Positions 8,856-18,246 are shown, counted from the first letter of the stretch. The stretch is 64,000 bases of DNA from Myxococcales bacterium (GCA_025359105.1 JANYHK010000032.1:35341-99340); one strand, 5' to 3'. A program made the numbers and translations. The notes: a model not told the origin generated them from the sequence alone.

Positions 8856-9974
8856 ATGCACTCCACGAGCGATCTGGTCGTCATCCACAGCCCCGTCGGG
8901 GGTGGTCACAAGTCCGCTGCGCTCGCCGTCTGCGAGGCGGCAAGGGCGCGCGGGCTCGACGTGACCTTGCTCGACACGTTCGACTACGCCCCGAAGGTGT
9001 TCGGTCGCGCGTACCTGCAGGCGCACCTGACGGGGCAAGCCACCTTCCCGCAGCTCTACGGTCCGCTCTACTTCGCGGCGAACCGGCGCGGCGGTGCGTT
9101 CGAGCCGCTCCGCCGCGGGTTCGATCACGTGGCACTCGCGCCGCTGGTCGCCAAGGTCCTCGCGCTGCAGCCGCGGGCGGTGATTGCGACGCACCACCTG
9201 CCCCTCGTCGTCCTCGGTCGCGCGCGCCGCTCCGGGCGCCTGCAGGCGCCGCTCGTCGGCGTCGTGACCGACTACACCAGCCACGCCGTGTGGGCCGAGC
9301 GGGGGGTCGACGCGTTCGCGGTGCCGTGCGCGCTCGCCCAGACCGAGCTCGAGGGGCACGGCGTCGAGCGCACGCGTATCGCCATCACCGGCATTCCGGT
9401 GCGCCGCGCGTTCCACGCGATCGCCGACGTCACGCGCCCCGCGGCCGGCGAGCCGCTGCGCGTGCTGGTCACGAGCGGCGGCTTCGGCGTCGGTCCGATG
9501 CGGCAGATCGTCCGCGCGCTCGCGGGGGTACCCGACGTCACGCTCACCGTCGTGTGCGGCAAGGCCGAGGGCCTCGTGGCCGAGGTCGAGCGCGAGGCCG
9601 CGGCCGCGGGCGTGCGCGCGAAGGTCCTCGGCTTCGAGCGCGACATGCCCGCGCGCGTCGCCGAGGCGCACGTCGTCGTCGGCAAATCGGGCGGCCTCAC
9701 CGTCTCCGAGACGCTCGCAGCCGGACGCCCGATGATCGTCGTCGGCGCGGTGCCCGGCAACGAGACGTGCAACGAGGAGTTCGTCGTGAACGGCGGCGCC
9801 GGCCTCTCGGCCCGTCCCGCAACCGTCGCAGCCGCCCTCGCCGAAGTGCGCGCCCGCGGCGTCGACGCCCTCGGCCGCCGCGCCCGCGCGCTCGTGCCCC
9901 GCTGGAGCGCCGATCGTGTCGTGGGGTGGACCGACGGCTGGGCCGAGGCGCTCGCCGGCGATCGCGCGGCCTGA
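8856..9974 (+). CDS. MurG/UgtP-like glycosyltransferase (diacylglycerol glucosyl/galactosyl transferase family)
   Basis: A GT-B fold enzyme of 372 residues. The N-terminus has the MGDG-synthase signature (VIHSPVGGGHKSAALAV), which in that family binds the lipid acceptor. The C-terminal half has the nucleotide-sugar region GKSGGLTVSETLAAGRPMIV. The likely reaction is transfer of a hexose from UDP-sugar to diacylglycerol or a similar membrane lipid at the cytoplasmic face. The frame is open from ATG 8778, but the strong ribosome site GGGGAGGGG directly before ATG 8856 decides the start. Between 8720 and 8855 lies an AT-richer stretch with the dyad TGGTTGAACCA (8779-8789), a candidate control site. 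A short GC hairpin (CGCGCG-CAATT-CGCGCG) follows the gene near 9995. Confidence 0.85.
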   Translation: MHSTSDLVVIHSPVGGGHKSAALAVCEAARARGLDVTLLDTFDYAPKVFGRAYLQAHLTGQATFPQLYGPLYFAANRRGGAFEPLRRGFDHVALAPLVAKVLALQPRAVIATHHLPLVVLGRARRSGRLQAPLVGVVTDYTSHAVWAERGVDAFAVPCALAQTELEGHGVERTRIAITGIPVRRAFHAIADVTRPAAGEPLRVLVTSGGFGVGPMRQIVRALAGVPDVTLTVVCGKAEGLVAEVEREAAAAGVRAKVLGFERDMPARVAEAHVVVGKSGGLTVSETLAAGRPMIVVGAVPGNETCNEEFVVNGGAGLSARPATVAAALAEVRARGVDALGRRARALVPRWSADRVVGWTDGWAEALAGDRAA

Positions 9975-10061
9975 GCTTTCCCGTCCGCGCGCGCAATTCG
10001 CGCGTGACTGCCCGAGCTCGTGGCGGGCGGCGAGAATCGACACGGGCCCGTCAAATTGGGC

Positions 10062-10093
10062 TTGCCTGAACGTAACTCAGAGATACGTTACGT
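10062..10093 (+). promoter_or_regulatory. Candidate promoter overlapped by a palindromic operator
   Basis: The perfect inverted repeat ACGTAAC-N10-GTTACGT lies at 10070-10093. A weak sigma70-like pair (TTGCCT at 10062, TACGTT at 10084, 16-base spacer) overlaps it. It sits about 45 bases before the ABC importer operon. Such a site suggests repression by a dimeric regulator, but no regulator gene is adjacent. Confidence 0.45.
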
Positions 10094-10134
10094 CGCTCGC
10101 CCGCCCCTGGGGGGGGCCTGCCGGTACAGTGCAC

Positions 10135-11331
10135 ATGATGGCAAACGTTGGGGTCGAGCCAAGGACGCAAGCGGCGCCGAGCGCGGGCACGAGCGCCGGC
10201 GAGACGCCCGTTCCCGTCGTGGCGGAGAAGCCCGTGCGATGCGCCGTCCGCGGCGTGACGAAAGCGTTCGGCACGACCCCCATCCTGCGCGGCGTCGACC
10301 TCGAGATCCGCGAGGGCTCGTTCGCCGTCCTCGTCGGCTCGAGCGGCTGCGGCAAAAGCACGCTCCTGCGCCTCGTCGCCGGGCTCGAAGAGGCGGACAC
10401 CGGCTCCTTGTGGCTCGCCGGCAAGGACGTGACGCGCCTGCCCCCGCGCGACCGCGACATCGCGATGGTCTTCCAGAGCTACGCGCTCTACCCGCACCTC
10501 ACCGTGAAGGACAACCTGGCCTTCGGCCTCAAGCTGCGCGGCACCCCCGCGGCGGAGGTCGCGTCGCGCATCCGCGAGGCGAGCGCGATGCTCGGGCTCG
10601 ACGCGCTCCTCGAGCGCCTGCCCAAGCAGCTCTCCGGCGGCCAGCGCCAGCGCGTCGCGATGGGGCGCGCCATCGTGCGCCGGCCGTCCATCTTCCTCTT
10701 CGACGAGCCGCTCTCGAACCTCGACGCCGCCCTGCGCGCCGAGGTGCGCGTCGAGATCCGCCGCCTCCACGACCGCCTGGGCGCGACCACGCTCTACGTC
10801 ACCCACGACCAGGTAGAAGCGATGACGCTCGCCGATACGCTGTGGGTGATGAACAAGGGCCTCGTCGAGCAGAAGGGCGCGCCGCTCGAGGTGTACGAGC
10901 GCCCGTGCACCAGGTTCGTCGCGACCTTTCTAGGCTCGCCGCAGATGAACATGGAGAGCGGCGTCCTCGTGACGAAGGATGGCGCGACGTACGCGGAGGG
11001 GGGCGGCCTGTCGGTGAAGGTCGACGAGGATCGCTTCGGGTCCGCGCTCACCCGCGGGCGCAAAGTGGAGATCGGCGTGCGGCCACACGACTTCGTCCCC
11101 GCCCGCAGCGGCGCGGCGGCCTGCTCGCTCAAGGTCGAAATCGTCGAGGCGCTCGGCTTCGAGGCCTTCGCCCACGGCTGGCTCCGCGCGAGCGGCCCGC
11201 GCATCATCGCGCGGCTCGACGCCGAGGAGGCGCGCCGCGTGAAGACGGGCGACACGCTGCCGCTCGCCGTCGACCCGACCAAGGTGCACCTCTTCGATCC
11301 CGAAACGGGGCGCGCGCTCGACGCCGAATAG
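10135..11331 (+). CDS. Sugar ABC importer ATPase (MalK/UgpC type)
   Basis: ATP-hydrolysing subunit of a CUT1 carbohydrate importer, about 398 residues. Walker A (GSSGCGKST), Q-loop (MVFQSYALYPHLTV), signature (LSGGQRQRV), Walker B (IFLFDEPLSNLD) and H-loop (YVTHDQVEA) are all intact. The C-terminal 120 residues form the OB-type regulatory domain typical of MalK/UgpC. The N-terminus has about 30 extra Ala/Pro-rich residues before the nucleotide-binding domain. Two adjacent ATGs (10135 and 10138) are possible starts. The gene lies four bases before the fused binding protein/permease. The transported sugar cannot be told from sequence. Confidence 0.95.
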   Translation: MMANVGVEPRTQAAPSAGTSAGETPVPVVAEKPVRCAVRGVTKAFGTTPILRGVDLEIREGSFAVLVGSSGCGKSTLLRLVAGLEEADTGSLWLAGKDVTRLPPRDRDIAMVFQSYALYPHLTVKDNLAFGLKLRGTPAAEVASRIREASAMLGLDALLERLPKQLSGGQRQRVAMGRAIVRRPSIFLFDEPLSNLDAALRAEVRVEIRRLHDRLGATTLYVTHDQVEAMTLADTLWVMNKGLVEQKGAPLEVYERPCTRFVATFLGSPQMNMESGVLVTKDGATYAEGGGLSVKVDEDRFGSALTRGRKVEIGVRPHDFVPARSGAAACSLKVEIVEALGFEAFAHGWLRASGPRIIARLDAEEARRVKTGDTLPLAVDPTKVHLFDPETGRALDAE

Positions 11332-11335
11332 CACC

Positions 11336-13507
11336 ATGGCGCGGCTGTCTTTCGCGGTCATCGCGGCCCTGGTGCTGCTCCTCGGCGCCGCGCGCGCGCG
11401 CGCCGAGACGGTGGTCGTGTGGCACGCGTACCGCGGCGACGAGGAGGCGGCCCTGCAAGCCGTGTCCCGCACCTACGAGCGCGAGCACCCGGGGGTCACG
11501 ATCGATTTGCTCGCGATCCCGCACGACGCGTACTCGGCGAAGCTCGGCGCCGCAGTTCCGCGCGGACACGGTCCCCACCTGTTCGTCGATCCGCACGAGC
11601 GCCTCGGCTTCTACCTGCGCGAAAAAATAGTCGCTCCCATCGGCGACGGCCTGGACGACGCGACCCGGCGCGCGCTCGATCCAGCAGCGCTTGCCGCGGT
11701 GACCCTGGACGGCGTCGCTTACGGCGTGCCGATCGCCGGCAAGGCGCTCCTCCTCTTCGTGAACGACGCGCTGCTTCCCAAGGCGCCGCCCACCATGGAG
11801 GAGCTCGCCGCGCTCGTGGTCCCCGGCGGCTACCCGCTCGCGTACGAGGCGACGAGCGCGTTTTTCCACGCCCCGTTCATGCACGCGTTCGGCGCGCGCA
11901 TGCTCGACGACGCGGACCACTTCGCGTTCTTCGGCGACGACGCCGCGCGCTCGCTCGACTTCGTGCGCGATCTCTCGCGCGCGGGCGCCGTGCCCGAGGA
12001 GGCGAGCGGTGCCCTCGTGAAGCAGCTGTTCGTGACCGGCAAGGTCGCCGCGGTGATCAGCGGGCCCTGGCTCGCCGCCGAGCTACGCGAGGAGGCCAAA
12101 GGTCTCCGCTACCACACCGAGCCCTTGCCCATCGTGCGCGCGACCGGAAACCCGATGCGCTCCTACGTCACGATCGAGGCGGCGATCGCCACGCCGATCG
12201 CCACGCCCGCGGCGCGCGCGTTCGCCCGATGGCTCGCCAGCCACGACGCCGCCGTCGTGCGCGCGCGGCGGGGTCGTCAGGCCGTCACGACGTCGAGCGC
12301 CTGGGAGGACCCGCAGATCGAGGCCGACGCCGAGCTCCAGAGCTTCCGCGAGGCCGCTCGGACCGGAGTGGTGACGCCGGTGACGCCCGCGATGCGCGCC
12401 GCGTGGGTGCCGGCGAACCAGGCCATCCTGAAGGCGCTGCGCGAGGACATGACCGCAAAGGACGCGCTCCTGCAAGCCAAGCACCGGTGGGAGGACACGA
12501 TGCGCCCGCCGCCGCCGCCCGCCTCGCCCGCGCCCGGGCTCGCGCTGGGCGGGCTCGTGCTCCTCGGCCTGGCCGCGCTCGCCCTCCGCCGCGCACGCGC
12601 GGCTGGCTTCGCGGCCGAGCTCCGCGCGTCGATGCCGGCGTACCGCTACGTCACGCACGCGGCGATCACCGTCGGCCTCCTCGTCGTCTTCCCGCTCGCG
12701 GCGGGCGCGCTCACGTCGCTCTTCGCGGGTACCCGCGATGCCCCGGTGTACGTCGGCCTCGCCAACTACCTCGGCATCCTCACCGCGCGCGGCGGCGACT
12801 TGCTCGGCCACGGCTCGTTCTACCTGACGCTGCTCGTCACGGTGGTGTGGACGGTCGTGAACGTGTCGCTCCACGTCGGCATCGGCGTCGCCGTCGGCTC
12901 TCTGCTCTCGCGCTCGTGGATGAAGATACGTGCAGTCTACAGGATCCTACTCATCCTCCCATGGGCGGTGCCGTCGTACGTCACGGCGCTCGCATGGAAG
13001 GGGATGTTCCACCGGCAGTTCGGCGCCATCAACGCGATCCTGACGTGGCTGGGCGCCGAGCCGGTGTCGTGGTTCTCGCACTTCAGCACCGCCTTCGCGG
13101 CGAACGTGGCGACGAACGTGTGGCTCGGTTTTCCGTTCATGATGGTCGTGACCATGGGCGCGCTCACGTCGATCTCGAAGGACGTGCTCGAGGCCGCCGA
13201 GGTCGACGGCGCGACGCGCTGGCAGCGCTTCCGCCTCGTCACGCTGCCGCTGCTGAAGCCCGCTCTCCTACCGGCCGTCGTGCTCGGCGCGGTCTGGACG
13301 TTCAACATGTTCAACGTCGTCTTCCTCGTCTCCGGCGGCGAGCCGGACGGCGCGACCGACATCCTCGTCAGCGAGGCGTACCGCTGGGCGTTCACGAAGG
13401 ACGCGCAGTACGGTTACGCGGCGGCGTACGCGGTCCTCATCTTCGGCCTGCTCGCCGTCTCGTCGCGCGTCATGTCTCGGCGCCTCGGCGATCCGGAGGC
13501 GGCATGA
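11336..13507 (+). CDS. Sugar ABC importer: solute-binding protein fused to MalF-type permease
   Basis: A 723-residue fusion. Residues 1-24 are a signal peptide (ending ARARAE). About 25-385 are a type-1 extracellular binding protein (VVVWHAYRGDEEAALQAV at the start; SGPWLAAELREEAKG near the hinge). A Pro-rich linker (PPPPPASPAPG) follows. From about residue 400 there is a permease with roughly seven membrane segments and an EAA loop (EAAEVDGATRWQRFRLVTLP) that docks on the ATPase. No separate binding-protein gene is present in the operon. The stop overlaps the next start (ATGA). The first hydrophobic segment after the linker (about 400-415) would tether the binding domain to the outside. Confidence 0.93.
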   Translation: MARLSFAVIAALVLLLGAARARAETVVVWHAYRGDEEAALQAVSRTYEREHPGVTIDLLAIPHDAYSAKLGAAVPRGHGPHLFVDPHERLGFYLREKIVAPIGDGLDDATRRALDPAALAAVTLDGVAYGVPIAGKALLLFVNDALLPKAPPTMEELAALVVPGGYPLAYEATSAFFHAPFMHAFGARMLDDADHFAFFGDDAARSLDFVRDLSRAGAVPEEASGALVKQLFVTGKVAAVISGPWLAAELREEAKGLRYHTEPLPIVRATGNPMRSYVTIEAAIATPIATPAARAFARWLASHDAAVVRARRGRQAVTTSSAWEDPQIEADAELQSFREAARTGVVTPVTPAMRAAWVPANQAILKALREDMTAKDALLQAKHRWEDTMRPPPPPASPAPGLALGGLVLLGLAALALRRARAAGFAAELRASMPAYRYVTHAAITVGLLVVFPLAAGALTSLFAGTRDAPVYVGLANYLGILTARGGDLLGHGSFYLTLLVTVVWTVVNVSLHVGIGVAVGSLLSRSWMKIRAVYRILLILPWAVPSYVTALAWKGMFHRQFGAINAILTWLGAEPVSWFSHFSTAFAANVATNVWLGFPFMMVVTMGALTSISKDVLEAAEVDGATRWQRFRLVTLPLLKPALLPAVVLGAVWTFNMFNVVFLVSGGEPDGATDILVSEAYRWAFTKDAQYGYAAAYAVLIFGLLAVSSRVMSRRLGDPEAA

Positions 13508-14355
13508 ACGACGCCAAGCCGACCCGCTTCGAGGTCGTCGCCGTGCACGGCCTCTTGCTCCTCGCGGTCGCTTTCGCGGTGTATCCGCTCCTGTGGGTCG
13601 TCGCGCTGGCGCTGTCCCCCGCCGGGATGCAGGGCGGCGCCCTGCCGCTTCCCAAGGATCCGTCGCTCGCCAATTTCGTCCGCGTGCTCGGCGGGGGCGG
13701 GGGCGAGAAGGCGTGGCTCTTCGCGACGCAGACGTTCAACTCGCTCGTCGTGTCGCTGGCCACCGCGTTCATGGCCGTCGCGATCGCGACGCCGGCGGCG
13801 TACGCGCTCGCGCGGTTCAAGTTCGTCGGGCAGCGCACGGGCATGCGCACGCTGCTCGCGACGCAGATGTTTCCAGCGGTGGCGAGCGCCGTCCCGCTCT
13901 ACTTGTTGCTCGACACGCTCCACCTGCTCGACACGCGCGCGGGGCTCGTCCTCGTCTACGCGTCGACGGCGGTGCCCTTCGCGATCTTCCAGCTGCGGGG
14001 CGCATTCCTGTCGATCCCGGTCGACATCGAAGAGGCCGCGATGGTCGACGGCGCGACGCGCACGCAGGCGTTCCTGCGCGTCGTGCTCCCCGCGGCGCGG
14101 CCGGCGATCGCCGTCACGGCGCTCTTCGCGTTCATGAGCGCGTGGAACGAGTTCATCCTCGCGGCGACGATCCTGTCGCGCGAGAGCGCATTCACGCTGC
14201 CGGTCGTACTGCAGAAGTTCGTCGGGGAGCACGACGCGGCGTGGGGGCCGTTCGCCGCCGGGGCGATCCTGGTGAGCGTGCCAGTGATGGCGCTCTTCTA
14301 CGTGGCGCAACGGCAGCTCGTGAGCGGCCTGACGGCGGGCGGCGTGAAGGGCTGA
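13504..14355 (+). CDS. Sugar ABC importer permease (MalG type)
   Basis: Second membrane subunit, 283 residues with about six helices. The EAA loop reads IEEAAMVDGATRTQAFLRVV and contacts the ATPase. The C-terminus ends QRQLVSGLTAGGVKG, the characteristic MalG tail. It is translationally coupled to the fused binding protein/permease (ATGA at 13504). With the ATPase at 10135 and the fusion at 11336 it completes a three-gene importer. Confidence 0.95.
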   Translation: MNDAKPTRFEVVAVHGLLLLAVAFAVYPLLWVVALALSPAGMQGGALPLPKDPSLANFVRVLGGGGGEKAWLFATQTFNSLVVSLATAFMAVAIATPAAYALARFKFVGQRTGMRTLLATQMFPAVASAVPLYLLLDTLHLLDTRAGLVLVYASTAVPFAIFQLRGAFLSIPVDIEEAAMVDGATRTQAFLRVVLPAARPAIAVTALFAFMSAWNEFILAATILSRESAFTLPVVLQKFVGEHDAAWGPFAAGAILVSVPVMALFYVAQRQLVSGLTAGGVKG

Positions 14356-14403
14356 GTGTCGTTTGCCCTTCCGGCCAAACGACGTTGGCTCTACGGTCCT
14401 CCA

Positions 14404-15393
14404 ATGGTCCGGTGGTCGCGGCGGTTCATGCTCCTGACCGCCGCCGCGCTCGCGTGGAGTGCGGTGGCGGGCGCGCAGAGCGACGACGTGGTCGCGCGCT
14501 CCAACGTGCTCTTCGAGGACGGCAAGCGGCTGCTGGCCGAGGGGAAGGTCGGGGAGGCGTGCGACAAGCTCGCCGAGAGCAACCGGCTCGCGGCGCGGGG
14601 CGGCACGCTTCTGAACCTGGGGCTCTGCCACGAGCAGCAGGGCAAGCTGCTCGCGGCCCGGCGGGAGCTTCGCGACGCGCTGGCGCTCGCGAAGCGCGAC
14701 GCGCGGGCGGACCGGATCCCGATCGCGGCCGAGCACCTCGCGGCGGTGGAGGCGCGCCTTTCGTTCCTGAAGCTCGTTCCGCCGCCGAACGTGGGCGAGG
14801 ACAAGGTCGAGATTCGCATCGACGACGCCCCGATCGCCCGGCGCGAGTGGTCGGCGGTCGCGGTCGAGGCGGGGCGCCACGTCCTCGTCGCAACGGCCAG
14901 CGGATTCCGTCCGCGCGAGTCGGTCGTGACCGTTCCGGAGGGGCCGCCGCAACGGCTCACCACACCGATCGAGGCGCTCGTGCCCGAGGGTGCCGGCCCC
15001 GCAACGGCGACGACGCCGCCCGCGCCGGCCGACGCCAACGCGAAGACGACCCACGCCGACGCCGCCGTGCCTTCCGGCGCCGCACCACTCCGGACGGCGG
15101 CGCTCGTCGCCGGGATCACGGGCGTCGCCGTGAGCCTCATCACCGGCGCGTGGGCGCTCGAACGCAAGGGCGTGGTGCGCGCTCACTGCAATGCGGACAG
15201 CAAGGCGTGCGATCCCGACGGCAGCGACGCCGCGTCGCTCGGGCGCGCCCTCGTCATCACCAGCACCGTGGCCTTCGCGGTGGGCGCAGTCGGCTTCGGC
15301 GCGTGGCTGGTGTTGCCCGATGGCCGGGCGCCTGGCGGCGCGGGGACTGGCGGCGCGCGGGCGGCGGGATTCACGCTGGGCGGAGCCTTCTAA
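14404..15393 (+). CDS. Exported TPR protein with PEGA-like domain
   Basis: About 329 residues from ATG 14404, with a signal peptide ending AVAGAQS. Residues 30-140 form helical TPR-like repeats (NVLFEDGKRLLAEGKVGEA; GTLLNLGLCHEQQGKLLAA). About 140-200 is a small beta domain of PEGA type (VEIRIDDAPIARREW then AGRHVLVATASGFRPRE). An Ala/Pro/Thr linker and two hydrophobic segments (about 238-258 and 288-312) close the protein. This architecture is common in Polyangiales; the function is unknown. The stop overlaps the following lipoprotein start (TAATG), indicating a two-gene operon. Confidence 0.8.
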   Translation: MVRWSRRFMLLTAAALAWSAVAGAQSDDVVARSNVLFEDGKRLLAEGKVGEACDKLAESNRLAARGGTLLNLGLCHEQQGKLLAARRELRDALALAKRDARADRIPIAAEHLAAVEARLSFLKLVPPPNVGEDKVEIRIDDAPIARREWSAVAVEAGRHVLVATASGFRPRESVVTVPEGPPQRLTTPIEALVPEGAGPATATTPPAPADANAKTTHADAAVPSGAAPLRTAALVAGITGVAVSLITGAWALERKGVVRAHCNADSKACDPDGSDAASLGRALVITSTVAFAVGAVGFGAWLVLPDGRAPGGAGTGGARAAGFTLGGAF

Positions 15394-16607
15394 TGCGGCG
15401 GCTGCGGCTGAGCCGATGGACGGCGACGGCTGCGCTTTTGCCGGCCCTCGGCGGTTGCTGGGTCGTACTCGGCGAGTCGTTCACCGGGTACACGAACGCC
15501 GGCCCCTCCAGCGACGCGGGAAACGCGGGCGACACGGGCAAAGGACCCGACACGGCGTCCGGGGGCGACGCGGCGGGCGACGGAGGCGCGAGCGACGCGG
15601 CGAGCACACCGCACATGATCGACGACTGCCTGCCCACCTTCGTCGTCGCGAACGGCATCGAGTACCCAGCGCACGCGCCCCCAGCGCTGGACATCACCGG
15701 CACGCTGCAGGTCGACACCGACACCTACGCCGGCTGCGTCCCCGTCGGAAAAAGCACGCCGTACTGCCTGCTCCTTTATTACAGCCTGCACATCGGCACG
15801 GACGCGAAGCTGCAGACGGTCGGCTCGCGGCCGCTCGTCATCATGACGGTTCAAAATCTGACGATGGAGAACAACTCCCTCCTCGACGTCGCAGGCGGCG
15901 ACACGGGCTCGTTCCCCGGCGTAGGCGACCACGCAAAGGGCGCGGCGACGGGGGCCGGCGGCGGCGGCGGCAACGCCGAGCCGGGCGGAGCCTCGACGTG
16001 CGGAGCGACGGGCGGCTCGCCCATCACGACCGGGCTCATCGCCGGCGGAAACGGCGGCGGCGCACTCGACGCGCGGCAGGGGTGCCGTCTCGGCGGCAGC
16101 GGCGGCGGCGCGGTGCAGCTCGTCTCGCTGTGCGGGACGATCACGATCCGCGGCACGATCGAAGCGAGCGGAGGCGGAGGCGGAGGCGGCGCGGCGAGCG
16201 ACCAGACCTGCCCCGACGGCTACGGCGGTGGCGCGGGCGGCACGGTGTGGATGCAGGCCGACAAGAAGATTCTGTTCGACACCGCGACCTCGAACATCAA
16301 CCTCACGGGCGGCGGAGGAGGAGGAGGCGCCTGCCGCCCCACTGCCGGCGATCCGTGGACGAGCGGCGGCGCCGCCTCGCGCGCCGACGCCGGCGTCGGC
16401 GCGACGTGCGCAGGGGCGACAGGCGGCCTCGGCGGGCAAGGCGGCGTCGGGGGCCAGGCCGGCGCAGCGCGACCTCCGGGCGTCGGCGGGCAAGGCACGG
16501 GCGAATCGCACTGCGGGGGCGGCGGCGGCGCGCGGGGGCGCCTGGTGCTTCAGGCGCCGGAAACGACGTGCGCCGACGTCACGACCACCGGGGTCTGCTC
16601 CCCCTGA
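15393..16607 (+). CDS. Gly-rich surface lipoprotein with beta-helix-like repeats
   Basis: 404 residues starting at ATG 15393, within the stop codon of the TPR gene. The N-terminus MRRLRLSRWTATAALLPA ends in the lipobox LGGC, so it is a predicted lipoprotein. An Asp/Ala/Gly spacer (about 30-75) leads to a domain where short beta strands alternate with Gly runs (LVIMTVQNLTMENNSLLDVA, TIRGTIEASGGGGGGG, KILFDTATSNINLTGGG). This suggests a right-handed beta-helix stabilised by Cys pairs. No catalytic signature is visible. Such Gly-rich lipoproteins are frequent in large myxobacterial genomes and their role is unknown. Confidence 0.75.
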   Translation: MRRLRLSRWTATAALLPALGGCWVVLGESFTGYTNAGPSSDAGNAGDTGKGPDTASGGDAAGDGGASDAASTPHMIDDCLPTFVVANGIEYPAHAPPALDITGTLQVDTDTYAGCVPVGKSTPYCLLLYYSLHIGTDAKLQTVGSRPLVIMTVQNLTMENNSLLDVAGGDTGSFPGVGDHAKGAATGAGGGGGNAEPGGASTCGATGGSPITTGLIAGGNGGGALDARQGCRLGGSGGGAVQLVSLCGTITIRGTIEASGGGGGGGAASDQTCPDGYGGGAGGTVWMQADKKILFDTATSNINLTGGGGGGGACRPTAGDPWTSGGAASRADAGVGATCAGATGGLGGQGGVGGQAGAARPPGVGGQGTGESHCGGGGGARGRLVLQAPETTCADVTTTGVCSP

Positions 16608-16680
16608 AGAGTCGCCCGTTGCGGTGAAACGACCGCGGTTCTCAACTTCAGGCCCGTTTCGGGGCAGACTGAGGGCTGCC

Positions 16681-18246
16681 GTGGGGACCCCTTCGCCCGA
16701 TCGTGACCCCGCCTGCCTCGACGAGCGCACGCTCGCCGCGCTCGCGGAGGGTCGCCTCGATGAGGCGGAGCGCAAGAAGGCGGAAGCGCACGTCGCGGAC
16801 TGCTTCAACTGCGGCGTGCGCGCCGCCGCAGCCACGACCGCATCCCTCCCCCCAAACGTCGCAGCCTCGGGCGTGGCCGCCGCCGGCGGTGGCCAACCCG
16901 ACGCGAAGGTGGCAGCCGACGTCGCCGCCGCCCTCGGTCTCCCCGCCGTCGGCCAGACGATCGCCGAGAAATACGTGCTCGAGGAGGCCATCGGCAAGGG
17001 TGGGATGGGCGCCGTGTTCGCGGCGCGACACGTCGAGCTCGGGCACCGCGTGGCCATCAAGGTCCTCTTCCGCGGCGAAGCGGACGCGGTCGCGCGCTTC
17101 CTTCGGGAAGCGCAGACGTGCGCGCGCCTCACGAGCGAGAACGTGGTTCGCGTCTTCGATGTCGGACGCTTGCCGAGCGGCGTTCCCTACCTCGTGATGG
17201 AGCACCTCACCGGCCACGATCTCGGCGACGTGGTTCGCGCCGGCAAGGTGCCGATCCCCGACGCGGTGAGCTACGTGCTCCAGGCCTGCGCCGGCCTCGC
17301 CGAGGCGCACGCCGCCGGTGTGGTGCACCGCGATCTGAAGCCCGCGAACCTGTTCCTCGTCGAGCGCGCGGACGGCTCGTCGCTGGTGAAGGTGCTCGAC
17401 TTCGGCGTCTCGAAGCTCCTGAACCGCGACTCCGTCGGCGGGGACCTGAGCCTGACCACGACACAAGCGCTCGTCGGGTCACCGCTCTTCATGTCGCCCG
17501 AGCAGATCAAGGACAGCAAGGACGTCGACGAGCGCACGGACATCTGGTCTCTCGGCGTGATCCTCTTCCAGCTCCTGGCGGGGCAGCTGCCCTTCCCGGC
17601 CCGCAACATCTCGGCGCTCGCGGTGGCGATCGCAACGGCGACGCCCGCCGCCCCTTCCTCCCTTCGGGCCGAGGTGCCCCCCAAGCTCGACGCCTGCGTC
17701 CTCAGGTGCCTCGAGAAAGACCGCGCGCGGCGCTACGCGACCCTGGGCGAGCTCGCCGAAGCGCTCGCTCCGTTCGCACCGCCCCACGCGCAGACGTTCG
17801 CCGAACGCGTGCGTCGCATGGCGCTGCCCCGCGCGGCGCAGACGAGCCCCCTCGCCACAACGCGCGGAACCGCACCCGCCGCCCAGGCCATTACGCCGCC
17901 GCTCGTGGCCGCGACCATCGCAAGCCCAGGCCCCGGCCCCGGCCCACGACGACGACCCCTCCTGCTCTGGCTCCTCGCCCTCGCGCTCATCGTGAGCGCC
18001 GGAGGGGGGGTTCTGGCCTATCGCATCAACATGATCGCGCCCACCCCGACCCCCACTCCGACTCCGACTCCGACTCCGATTCCGACCCCGACTCCGACTC
18101 CGACTCCGCTTCCCCCGCCGATTCCGACCCTCGCCTCCTCGTCGATCAAGCCTTCCCGCCCCGCGCCCCAGCGTCCACCGACCACCCCTTCGTCCGCACG
18201 GCCCGCCTCGTCACGCCCACCGGGCCCAACCGACACGCCCGATTGA
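16681..18246 (+). CDS. Transmembrane Ser/Thr protein kinase with N-terminal zinc-finger-like motif
   Basis: About 521 residues from GTG 16681, which follows a GAGGG ribosome site. The frame is open further upstream, inside the preceding lipoprotein. The N-terminus carries an anti-sigma-type H-x3-C-x2-C motif (HVADCFNC, about residues 38-45). The kinase domain (about 95-365) has the Gly loop GKGGMGAVF, Lys in VAIKVLF, HRDLKPANL and DFG, so it should be active. One membrane helix (about 425-447) is followed by a periplasmic tail of Thr-Pro repeats coded by a hexanucleotide array, then a Pro/Ser-rich end. There is no obvious sensor domain; the tail is low-complexity. Confidence 0.9.
   Translation: MGTPSPDRDPACLDERTLAALAEGRLDEAERKKAEAHVADCFNCGVRAAAATTASLPPNVAASGVAAAGGGQPDAKVAADVAAALGLPAVGQTIAEKYVLEEAIGKGGMGAVFAARHVELGHRVAIKVLFRGEADAVARFLREAQTCARLTSENVVRVFDVGRLPSGVPYLVMEHLTGHDLGDVVRAGKVPIPDAVSYVLQACAGLAEAHAAGVVHRDLKPANLFLVERADGSSLVKVLDFGVSKLLNRDSVGGDLSLTTTQALVGSPLFMSPEQIKDSKDVDERTDIWSLGVILFQLLAGQLPFPARNISALAVAIATATPAAPSSLRAEVPPKLDACVLRCLEKDRARRYATLGELAEALAPFAPPHAQTFAERVRRMALPRAAQTSPLATTRGTAPAAQAITPPLVAATIASPGPGPGPRRRPLLLWLLALALIVSAGGGVLAYRINMIAPTPTPTPTPTPTPIPTPTPTPTPLPPPIPTLASSSIKPSRPAPQRPPTTPSSARPASSRPPGPTDTPD
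18041..18130. repeat. Hexanucleotide (ccgact-type) array coding Thr-Pro repeats
   Basis: About fourteen imperfect copies of a ccgact/ccgacc-type hexamer within the kinase gene encode alternating Thr and Pro. Because the unit is six bases, expansion or loss of copies changes tail length without shifting frame. Confidence 0.85.
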
